Assembly (NCBI GenBank): GCA_003116995.1
Contig: BDSL01000023.1
Location: forward strand, 868,001 to 932,000
DNA length: 64,000 nucleotides
Direction: 5' to 3'
From: Yamagishiella unicocca
Lineage: Eukaryota > Chlorophyta > Chlorophyceae > Chlamydomonadales > Volvocaceae
Shown here: piece by piece, positions 35,601-44,912 of the stretch
Layout: every line of letters starts with the position of its first letter
Numbering within the stretch: position 1 is the stretch's first letter
The notes under the pieces: model-generated
Database searches by the model: none
What the model saw: only the letters and a program-made list of their open reading frames with translations
Told to the model about the DNA's origin: nothing
Position numbers and translations under genes: made by a program

Positions 35601-37340
35601 GGTAGTGCGCGGCGGGCAGCGGGTAGTGGGCAGCGGGCAGCGGGCAGAGGTTGTGTGTTTGGGTTTGGGCGGTGCGGGCCTTGATGTTTCGTGGTGGCAG
35701 CTGAGGCCGAGCTCTCAAACAGCTTGTCTGAAGTACGGTACTCTTGCCGCACGCCTCGCTGGTGCACCACCTGTTGCGTCTCGCCCCTCGACATCCCCCG
35801 CCCCCCGCCCCGACACATACGCAAGCGGCTCACCTCCTTCCGCTTCTCCATCTCCTTCACGTGGCTGTCCCACCGCACACCGCGACTCTCTGCCGAGTTC
35901 TTCATCGCCTGCAAGCGGGAGGGGGGTTGCAAAAACACCCGCGGGAGGGGGGTTTGATAAGAAACCCCCGCGGGAGGGGGGTTTGATAAGAAACCCCCGC
36001 GGGAGGGGGGTGTCGCAGGGGGCCGGAGGGGTGCGGAGGCGACGCGAGGGGCGCGGATCGCACGTGACTCACGCCGTACGCTAAGAAAGCCGGAAGCAAT
36101 AGCTGAAGGCCTTCGATCCCGCCAGCAGTTGGTGTCGCCCCGGCCGACAGCGGGGGGTCGAGGGTCCCCCGTTCGAGCCCCTGTCGCTCTGCCGCCATTC
36201 CTCTGTCATCCGTTGGCGGCCCGCGCTCCCATTAACAGCGTGCCTTGGCTCGAAAGCCTGGACCGCGCCGATGGGGTGACCCAAATCGCCAGAGCGCCCG
36301 GGTGGCAAGCCTCGAGTCCCCGCCACCTCCGGTTTCCGTGACTTCCAAGGTGACGGGAGAAGAGCCGTCCCGGCACTCCCTCACCCATCCAACCCCCCTC
36401 TCGTCCCGCGCGAATTCGTCGTCTCGCGAAGCTGGCGGTACGGCATGTCCCATGAGCAGGCGCGCCCCGAAGCCATGTCGTTCGCCAGCGCCACGCTGCT
36501 CACCTGCTTCGCCAGCACCTTCATCGCGCCGTACAGCAGCGGTGTGTTGATAGCCCAGTTGACGACACGAGAGAGCGGGCCGTCGCCTGAGGGCAGTTTG
36601 TGGGTTTTTATCGGTTCATCGGCAGTTTGTGGGTTTACGGCATTGGCAGGTTTGTTGGCAGTTTCGACACCATCACGGGAAAAATGAGCATGCGGGGTGG
36701 TTGTGAAGGCGGCACGCCGGTATCCTACTTATTGATTGGCGTGAGTTTGTTTGACAGCGTAAAACAGGAAGGAGGGGTCCGATGCGAATCGGTCGGTAAG
36801 ACCCGCATTTGGGCCTGGATTGACGTACCTGGCCAGTGCTGTGGTTGTGAACGTGTGGGTAGGTCGGGGAGCACCGCGAGCAGAAGAACGGCTGGACGAG
36901 TAGTCCGGCGCACGGACAGGTGGTGTGCTTGTGCCGAATGTGGCCGCACTAAACATGGTCTCTGGAGCCTCCTAGTTCGTACCCAATTTATTGAATCCCC
37001 CAAAGCTGTTGATTAGGTTTTGACACGGTGGGTGCCTCCGGGCACGCAGTATAACCCTCCCGGCATTCCACCGGGCCCCTTCCTGACACAGGCCGCTGGC
37101 ATGATGGCACACTTCCGCCGTGCTTTGAAATGGGGTATTTGGCTGAGACGAAGGCATACGCGCGCTGGTCTTACCAGTCCACTCCGGCTTATCCCGGCTA
37201 GGGGTCGAAGTCATCATCTCCGCCTTGACGACAACGCGCCCGCTCCTCAAAGAAAATCTAGAACCAAAGACATGACGGGGGGAGCATGATGGAAGGTTGT
37301 GTCCCGCGCATGAAGCAGCAGCCATCCTGTGATTCTTCAT
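32604..37340 (-). CDS. Plastid-targeted SAM-dependent methyltransferase (Methyltransf_11/25 type)
   Basis: Class I SAM methyltransferase; the methyl acceptor is unknown. Eleven exons give 383 aa: 37175-37340, 36504-36586, 35834-35908, 35383-35538, 35019-35087, 34814-34849, 34435-34629, 34061-34168, 33654-33736, 33231-33324, 32604-32690, all phase-consistent. The N-terminus MKNHRMAAASCAGHNL ... RSGRVVVKAE resembles a chloroplast transit peptide; the second Met (residue 6) is an alternative start. A helical N-terminal domain follows (RYPDYYLKPFHAYETGNLEW). Motif I is VIVDMGCSTGLSTQW (residues about 208-222), motif II GLDLSPYFL, post-motif NFNFVIHECP, and motif IV region VRPGGVLAFIDNNP. NLPPAIFTLMKSTEPWSDEY matches a plant/algal-specific block of this subfamily. 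The 4.7-kb gene is mostly intron, and four introns carry tandem repeats, some containing the splice site itself. Confidence 0.86.
33150..33190. repeat. (CA)n microsatellite
   Basis: ATACACAAACACACACACACACAC-type run in the last intron of the methyltransferase gene, next to the donor of exon 10. Confidence 0.9.
33888..33941. repeat. 19-bp tandem repeat
   Basis: Three copies of CTCAGGCTGCTGTCCCCAC in the intron between methyltransferase exons 8 and 9. Confidence 0.9.
34232..34440. repeat. Minisatellite that duplicates a splice donor
   Basis: Three to four units of about 60 bp (CGGCCTACCG(A/G)CTGCTGCTG...TACAGCGGCCCC...CCCCGACCCCG). On the minus strand each unit carries CAGCAG(C/T)CGGTAGG, identical in form to the donor of methyltransferase exon 7 at 34435/34434. 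Confidence 0.9.
35180..35362. repeat. 14-bp minisatellite in intron
   Basis: About twelve copies of CGCCCTCCATCTCC in the intron between methyltransferase exons 4 and 5. Confidence 0.95.
35915..36010. repeat. 30-bp repeat with internal hairpin, at splice acceptor
   Basis: Two full copies (35938-35967, 35968-35997) and flanking partial copies of CGCGGGAGGGGGGTTTGATA AGAAACCCCC. GGGTTT and AAACCC can pair in each unit. The degenerate first copy supplies the pyrimidine tract before the acceptor of methyltransferase exon 3 (35908). Confidence 0.9.
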
Positions 37341-39088
37341 TTTGTCGCGAGATATTTAAAAAGTTGAAATGTAAATGTAGCTGTTGTATTTTGATCAATT
37401 GGGTAATCCGCTTAGGCTGCAATGTCTGAGCACTGCGTTGTCGGACAAAGAACAATATAGGCGAGGACGGCAGCACGTCAAATGTCAGTATCCTGTGGCT
37501 AGCTGCTTTCTTAAAATAAATGTAAGGACACGTGAATACCTAAGGCAACCTGTACCGCGCGAGTGTCCTATCGTCCTATCGTCGGATCAGATCACGCAAG
37601 CACTACGATATCACTGCAGTAACCAAGGATATTGCTATGAGTTTATGTTGCGTATTATTAAAGAACAGTTATCCATGCTTTGCACCATCATCGATCGCAC
37701 GCGCCCACGGGTCACTACGGAAGCATCCTTGTCCCCTACCGCCGTTCCCAACGTACTCGAGGAGAATCCGGCAGTTTCAATGAAAGGCAGCCATTGCCGA
37801 AAATGTGAAGCGACAAGCAAAGAAGCGACACATGGCCACTGCCCCATTCTGTTCAGTTCATCTACGCACACCATTTGCTGAGACAATCGGTATGAAGCAA
37901 CTTCGTGCCCTCAGCCGGCCCATTTGTGAATGGGTGCATGCTCTCACGGCGGCATGTTATAATCGTTTACATTCCTGATCCCTCCTGCGATTACGACGTG
38001 TCTCCACGGTTTCTTCGCTGGAGGACACAGGGACGCAAACAAGGATGACTTTCCGCTGCGAGAGCACGTACTCAAAAACAGAGCAGGTGTGGGCACAGTG
38101 GTGAACTCGCCGCGAACCTGATCGTAGTACCTTGTAGTGGCAGTGCGATGACTACCCGGCCTGACCCACTTGGCATCGAGCATTGCCGCTAGAGGCAGTA
38201 CGAGGCAGCGATGCAGGCGGTGGGGGTCGCCCGCAGATGCCGACACAGCAGCTTCCGCCTTCCAGTCTACAGCGATCCCAACGGCAGGTTTTTGGAGTGT
38301 ACGGCATTCCAAGGTCGACGAGGCCGCGATATCATCTGCTCCGATAAGGCTTGCTGTGTTAACAGGACAGTTTCGTTCGTTGCCAGTAAATAGGCACACA
38401 ACCTGATGGGGTGCGTCTTTAAGTAACGTGAGGATCTTTCGCGCCCCCAAGGGCGAGCGCTAGCCAGAGAGCTGCCGAACCGGCATGACCCATTTCGTAC
38501 AGGGTTTGGATACACGTCATTCGAATTGTGCCATCCCATAGGCACGCCATAGGAACTACGCGTGCTTACCAGTGTTCATCTTGACCGCGTTGGACCCTGG
38601 TTTCAACCAGTTTCAATTTGACCGTCCAAACCTGGGCCCGATTTGGAGACTTTTGGGCTTGGAAGGTTGCGACCCGGTAGCAGCTGCGGCATCATGGAAG
38701 TAAAGTTCTCCGTTTTCCCCAAGAAAGTAACTTGCTGCTGATCAGGCCTCGTCCCGCTGCCAAAGTCGGTAGTGACAGGGATCTGACAGTGTGAAATGGT
38801 GTCTGGGCAGGCAAAACTGCTGCGTGGTTTGATGGTGGTAAGGGGGCAATGATGATTGGCGGCCTGTGGAAGCCGGCAACGGGTCCTATACGGCACTACG
38901 ATGTTGGCGGCAGGGCCTGCAGGGCGGGGCCAGCAGGGCCCTATGCCCCTATCGGTGAGGCGAGTTAAAATGTGCCATAGGTTTGCAATACTGTGGTTGC
39001 TCCGCCTATGTCATAACTTGGGTAACATTTTGAGCATCGCGAATTGAATATGCCGCATAAATGGCCATAGCTGTAACGGGTCGACCAC
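37341..39088. other. Intergenic region between divergent methyltransferase and esterase genes
   Basis: 1.75 kb containing both promoters. ORFs exist on both strands (for example minus 37944-38450 without an ATG), but none shows a domain or splice pattern I can support. A TTTAAATA-like element lies at about 37353-37360. Confidence 0.4.
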
Positions 39089-41504
39089 ATGAGGAACCTT
39101 CTTCCAGTTCGACGCTTGGGGGCAGCGCCACTGCTCTCAGGTAGTAAAAATCTGAGGAACATGTGGATGTTTACTGCGCTTTCTGGATTCTTGTGGTCAA
39201 GGGCAGACGCGGTGGCCCATCGTTCCTCTCGGATGGCAACAAGCGCAGCCGCCCAGAGCTCCTACGTGAAATACAATATTCTAGCTTTCGGCGACAGCCT
39301 CACAGAAGGTATGAAACGACTGTGAAAAATACTTTGGGCTTCCAAACAGCTACTGCGAGCATACCCTCCGTGTTCCTTTCCGCAGGCTATTATGACCAGG
39401 GCACGCGTTTTCATCCATATAGCGTTAAGCTTGAGGATACCCTCAGAGGGAATGGCTACAGCGTAAAGGCAAGCATGTCGTTGTCCGTTCCGGCTTACCA
39501 TAGCTAGTATCCTGAGAGACGCGAACCGACACATTTCTAAATTGCAGGTCCACGAGCGTGGGCACAGCGGGGAGCTTGTAGTTGGCGGTGAGCAGGGAGG
39601 GTATCTACCTGTACATGGCGGGCGTAGGGGCTCAGGGTTGCTACCGGTGTGCAGGATCGGGGTGACGGGAGAGAGATCACTTCGCCAGACTCAGAGAGAG
39701 ATTCCTTCGCCATACCTAGTTACAATATCGTTATGTACAGATGTGACTTGGAAGCGGGAAAGACGGCTTTCAGTGGCCATGGGGCACCTGTAGATACCGT
39801 CGTACGCGCTAAGGTGGATTGTTGTCTGGGGAGATAGGGCTCAGAGCTTAGTACTGCGTCGTGGGCATCTAGGAACTGCGCTGGCTAGCTCCTCGGCATG
39901 TCCTGCGTCCGTTTTAAAAACGTAAGGGCAAGACAGATGCCCTCCCGCGCGCATTGCTTCCCTTTCGGTGGTGGCCGCTGCAGGTATGGATAGGCGGCTG
40001 CCGGCGCTGCTGCGGCAATCAGAGGGACAAGCCATTCGTTTCGACTGGGTGGTCATCCTAGGCGGGATCAACGACCTCGGTACGCTGCACTGGGCGCGGA
40101 AAAGCGAGGGAGTCGCAGATGGGCAAGGGTGGTCGGATGTTCATGCTGCAGACGAAGCACGTTTTCCCCTATGCGATTCACCCCTGCAAGTACGCGGTGC
40201 AAAGCCGCCATTTCAGCCCTTTCTGGAAACTCCAAACAATAAAGAGGAACATTTAGCACCCGGGGCCCCGAGGGGGCGTGTTGGCTTTCGGGCCTGTACA
40301 GGTCTAAGCTGCCCTGATGGCAGACGAGTAGTTTCTGCGTCGATAAAGCAGTAGTTCATTCGTTCTCATCCATGTGGACAGATCAAGCGGTAATACAGCC
40401 ATTGGTTCAGTAGCACATTACAGCAGCAGCTCGCGTGAGCACGACAAACAAGTAAGTCGAAAGTCCACGTGTATTATACAAAGATGTGGCTGCATGTGTA
40501 TCGTACAAAGGTGTGGCAGCTGCTGTTCAGTAACCAAAGTGGCGCCCCTCCGGAGCAGGCAGCTCACCAGACGCGCCCACAGTCCTCCCGATACTCCGAT
40601 GCAAGGCGAGCTGCACCATCCCTTAGCTCACTCCCTCCCTCCGCTCACTCTCACGCATCCGCAGGCTGGGGCGGTGAGCCCGACAGCATCTTCAGAGGGC
40701 TGCAGTCGCTCTATGGGGTTTGCATCAAGCACGGTGCGCAGGTGCTGGCGCTGACCTGCATGGAGACGGTCCAGTCCCGGGCGGGATCCCCGGACGCCCG
40801 CAGCCAACTTAACGACCTCATCCGTGGAGCAGCCGCGGGTTCTGATCACATCACTGTCCTGGACTTGGTGCGTCCACGGTATTGCGTTCCGTTGCGAACT
40901 TGCGATCGAAAGAGGGCGAGGGTATTGGAAGTGGGTTTTTGTGCCCGAAGCATCTGGTCGGGGTACCGATATTCATCCTCGCACCACGAACCTGGGCCCC
41001 CAGCATCTGTCTTGCAAATGACAGTGCGGGCTTATCCAGCAGATGTCACGCGAAGGACAGCGCTCTCCGCGAGGCTCGGGTCCATAGCGCTTCATTTCTA
41101 AATCGTATACCGTGCGTAACACCGACTAAGCGCGACAAAATAGTTCATTCCGCCCCCGGCTTGTACCCTCATGGTTGCCACGACAAGCTTCACCCAGCCC
41201 GCGGCGCGCCACATTTCCATGGATTGTGTATGTTGTGCAAGTAGGATCTTACGAAGAATTTCGGGTGTAGGCTGGTGAACAAGCGAGAAAATGTCCCCAG
41301 CCTCAATCGTCCATGCCGTGTGTATCACAGTCTATTCCGTGTATTTGCATGTCTGCGCAGGAGAAGAAACTACCTTTCCCGCATGACGCAACGGACAAGG
41401 CGGGTGCTGCACTTTGGGATGACGGTTTGCACCTGACTCCGGCAGGGTACGACACCCTTGCTGGGATTGTGTATGAGGCATTGCAGGACAGGCTGGAAAA
41501 ATGA
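39089..41504 (+). CDS. SGNH/GDSL hydrolase (esterase/lipase family)
   Basis: Likely an ester hydrolase; substrate unknown. Six exons give 261 aa: 39089-39308, 39386-39468, 39548-39587, 39984-40079, 40665-40867, 41361-41504. Block I is AFGDSLTEG with the nucleophile Ser70, block II is in ERGHSGE, block III is ILGGINDLG with Asn144, and block V is DGLHLTPAGY with the Asp235/His238 pair, so the catalytic set is complete. The first 65 residues contain a Trp/Leu-rich segment (NMWMFTALSGFLW) after a basic stretch, consistent with a targeting or signal-anchor sequence. The intron after exon 2 starts GCAAGC (GC-AG), supported by phase. The gene is convergent with the F-box gene. Confidence 0.87.
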
Positions 41505-41719
41505 CGCACGTGGGAGTGTGTTCCTCAATGAAGCAAACAACACAATGCATGCTGGAGAACTGAGGGGGGTGGTCCAACTGAGGGGGGTGCATAGGCAGCC
41601 AAATCGTTATGGGGCTCTGACGCCTAGTAGGTTCTCATGTAGGTACAGCAAAAGCTGCATTCTATCTGTCAGCATTACCGTATCAGCAATGGGGGCTGGT
41701 CAATCTGGATGCCAAGGAT

Positions 41720-44635
41720 TTACGCGATGACGCGTGTTGACGCGCCTTCAGTGCCGGCCTTATTGGTGCTTGTAAAGGTAGCCATGTTACACCTTACAAA
41801 ATTGGGTCGGATCGCCACTTCCTCGGGCAACAACCCCATACCCATGTAGCCCAACTTGCCCTGAAGGCAGAGCAGGCGTAACTATATGCTGCCATGCTTG
41901 TTGTGCCCTATCCCATTAGCGGGGAAGTTACCTGGACGGAGCTACCCGCCCTCCACCCATACCTTGGACGGTTCGCCCTCATTACGAACGGCCTGCTCGC
42001 AGTCATATGCAGGGGGCAGCCACGACCACCAGTGGTGTGGCGGTGCCTTTAATTTCCTGCAGCCTAGGAGACCCCCACCAGCGCCCGAACCCCCGCCGCA
42101 AGCTGATGCCGCTGGAGGTCCATCCCACGCTGCCACCGCGTCTTCAAAGCAGAAGCTGTGCACTGTTGCTGCTGCCGCTGAACCGCCGGCGCAGAGCACG
42201 CCGAGGCTCATGGCGGCGGGCTGCTGGGTGTGATGTCGCCGGATAGTAGCGTCCAGGGCAGCGCATTCCCTGGCATGGGGCCCATACGCAAGCAAAGGCG
42301 CAGAACGGCCCTAAATGTCACATGTGCGAACAACATATAAAGAGACAGTTGCACCATCCTTACAAACACCTACTACATACGGTAGGACGGTACTTTCGTA
42401 TTCCGGACGTCATCACAGACGAGAGCTACTTTCTCATGAACGTCGCATCTCGCGCGGCCAGCCTCTTACCCATCGAGGCGCTGCCTGAGCGCGCTGTCGG
42501 CCAGCGGCGCGTCGTCGAGCATGAACTGGAGCGCGCTGCGCTGCCAGCAGAACCTGCACGTACGGCCAGTGCGTTGGGGACACGGGGAACATTGTCGCGC
42601 GACCTACATTCCGTTGAACGCGGTTCGGAACAGCAGGTGGCCAACAGCGCGTAGAGGCGTGGCTCTTGGAAGGTACGTGGTGCAAGGTGGAATCAGCGAC
42701 TGGGTTGTCGGTGGGGAGCGACAGGCTGGCTCGCACACCTGGTGCTCCACATCCTTGCCAGGAGGGCCGATCCCCGGGGTTGCACATCCAGCAGCCCATC
42801 GTGGCACGCACGCACGAAGCGAACCACCACCTGCTCACAGCCGGCGGCGGTGGAGGTGTCGCGCAGTGTGGCGGTGTGCTGACGACAGCGAGGGTCGCGG
42901 AACCGTAGGTTGGGGTCTGACGCGTCATTGCGGACAGCATCGTGAGGTGGCAGCTGAGACCAGCCGCCGGCATCATGATTTCAGGGTATTCGTTTTTACT
43001 CGCGCCACGAAGGACGAAAAGGAGACAGCGAGTGGCCGTACCTGTGGTCGTTCCGCAAGCCACCACATGGCGTCCTCCTGCATGTGTCGCTGGTATGCAC
43101 GGCATTGCCGTACGGACTTGCACTCGGCCGCCGCCAGTCCGAGCATGTGCAAGCTCTGGGAGGTTGAGAGAGGAGAACGCGAGCAGGATAATGCTTGGGG
43201 CGGGCTGGCGCGTGAGGGTGGCGGACATTGGAGCTAATGTGATTTGGTTAGGCGAGGTGCAGGATGAAGGCGCATGTCGGAAGGTACATTAGCGAGTTAA
43301 TTACCACAGCCACGCAGCCTTGATCTACCTCTTCACATAACTCTGCCCACAAAACTGGTGGCGGAGGAGAGTACCAACCTCAGCGAAGCTTTCGAACAGC
43401 TTGAGCAGTGGCTCCTGCCTGCGCACCTCGCCGTACAGTCGGGCGGCCTTCGAGGAGGCACGCCGGTACAGCTTATAAGGTACGAGAACAAAGCGGAGAA
43501 CGCAGGAGACGCCAAGGCAGACGCGGCACAGCCCCAACGCAGGGCATCACAAGAGTCGCTCTTAAGCCAGCGGTGGGCGACGCAGGTGCTAAATGCACTG
43601 AAAGCAGCTTACGGCACTACCCCTACTGCGTCGATGGGAGGTGCCTGCCCACCGTACGTGACACACTCCTGCCCGCAGCTACCTGTGTGGCGACCTGCGC
43701 AGTCTCAAACGCCTGCCGGAACGTCGCTGCGGCAGCCAGGTCTCCGTACAGATGCCGCCAGGTGGCATTAGCTGCGTCGGCTGCCTGGCAGTCGGGCCAC
43801 CTGGCAGAGCAGAATGCCATGTGACAGCGGGGCAGGATCTCAGGAACCGAACCCGCGGCCGATCCGCCGGCGCTGCTTGCTTGCTGCGTGTCTAACCCTC
43901 TTAGGCAAGTTAGGAGAAGGGAAGACGATCAGGGAGCTAGATCGCACTGCGATTTGCAGTGCGTTGTAGCAGCGGTAGCGGGCTTGGCGTGGGATTCCTT
44001 CCTTGACACGCACCGTCACAGACTGACCTGACCAAGCAGTGCCGCCTCCACAGGTCCTCGCTGTGAAACACCAGGTCCCGGCAGTACTTGTCCTGCAGGG
44101 GTGTGATTGTGCGCGCGTCTGTGTGTTCGTGTGTTGATGTGGTGGGTTACGGTCGGGTGGGGTCGGGGGAAAACCGCACATGCAAGTGCGATTGTCGTAC
44201 TTTCGTGGTCGTCGCGGTGCTTGATGCACGTCCCGCTTTCCAGGGGGCGCGTTGGCGAGGAATCAATGATGCTGAGGGCTGGTAACACATTTCAGCAATT
44301 TTGCATAGGGGATGTCACAATTCACAACGTAGATTTTGGCCTCGCGCGCCAGTCGGACAGGGTTGTGGGCAACCGACACAGCGGCGAGCGCTTCCTGGCC
44401 TATGTCTCGGTAGAGAACAATGACAGGCACTCACCAAGACTGAGAATTTTGCCATTTCACGTGGACCCAGATGCCTACAAGACGTCGCCAGGCTGCAAGC
44501 TTACTTTCTGCGATGCCCGAAGGCGACTTGCGCCGTCGCGTTGCAACGCAAGTGGTCGATACATGGCTAGCATATCTACCTTACGACATTTATCCAGACA
44601 TCCTGGGGAAGGGTTGCCGCATTGAAGTCCTGCAT
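41720..44635 (-). CDS. F-box protein
   Basis: Probable substrate receptor of an SCF ubiquitin ligase; target unknown. Eleven exons sum to 1242 bp, exactly 414 codons (413 aa): 44580-44635, 44435-44439 (5 bp), 44326-44399, 44028-44092, 43695-43800, 43379-43471, 43042-43155, 42739-42953, 42470-42535, 41963-42269, 41720-41860. The F-box spans about residues 8-55: ATLPQDVWINVVSLGQEALA, then AVSVAHNPVRLAREA and HSEDLWRRHCLVRRWP. WRHLYGDLAAAATFRQAF is typical of the helix that follows. The remainder (AAECKSVRQCRAYQ, LPEEVAIRPNFVRC) matches no domain I know. The donor of exon 3 (GTGAAT) and acceptor of exon 9 are weak. An alternative ending at 42604 was considered and rejected. It is divergent from the PP2C gene by 277 bp. 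Confidence 0.72.
41771..41775 (+). terminator. TGTAA poly(A) signal of GDSL gene
   Basis: First TGTAA after the GDSL stop (41504). It lies inside the last coding exon of the convergent F-box gene (41720-41860). Confidence 0.5.
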
Positions 44636-44912
44636 GGTCCAACACTCATGAAACCCTAAGAACACGCAATATCAATACTGAGGGCTTTAAAATATATACG
44701 ATGAGCAGAATACCGGTGTGCGGACTTGTGTTCAATAACTTCCGTCGAGGAGAACCGGTCGCACGACACCGTAGGACGAAAAGGGATGCTGACGCACTTC
44801 CTTTTATACAAACGTACATTTCCACGCTATCACAGTTTCATCAATTGACTAAGATCTGAACTCCTCATCTTGGTAGTATTTTTCGGCTTGTAGGCTCTCG
44901 GCACTGGCCGGG

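Noticed and set aside
36125..36200. tRNA-like TTCGAGCC T-loop sequence
   Set aside because: Bases on either side of the loop (CCCCG and CCCTG) cannot pair, and no acceptor stem could be drawn.
37944..38450. 168-codon minus-strand ORF in the methyltransferase-esterase interval
   Set aside because: It lacks an ATG, a recognisable domain and supporting splice sites.
42604..42664. Alternative last exon of the F-box gene ending ...LLFRTAFNGM
   Set aside because: The acceptor is poor, and the alternative path 42470-42535, 41963-42269, 41720-41860 has better splice sites and exact phase to a stop.
44320..44460. Plus-strand ORF reading DVTIHNVDFGLARQ
   Set aside because: The minus strand here encodes the F-box exon with matching phases; the plus frame is a shadow.
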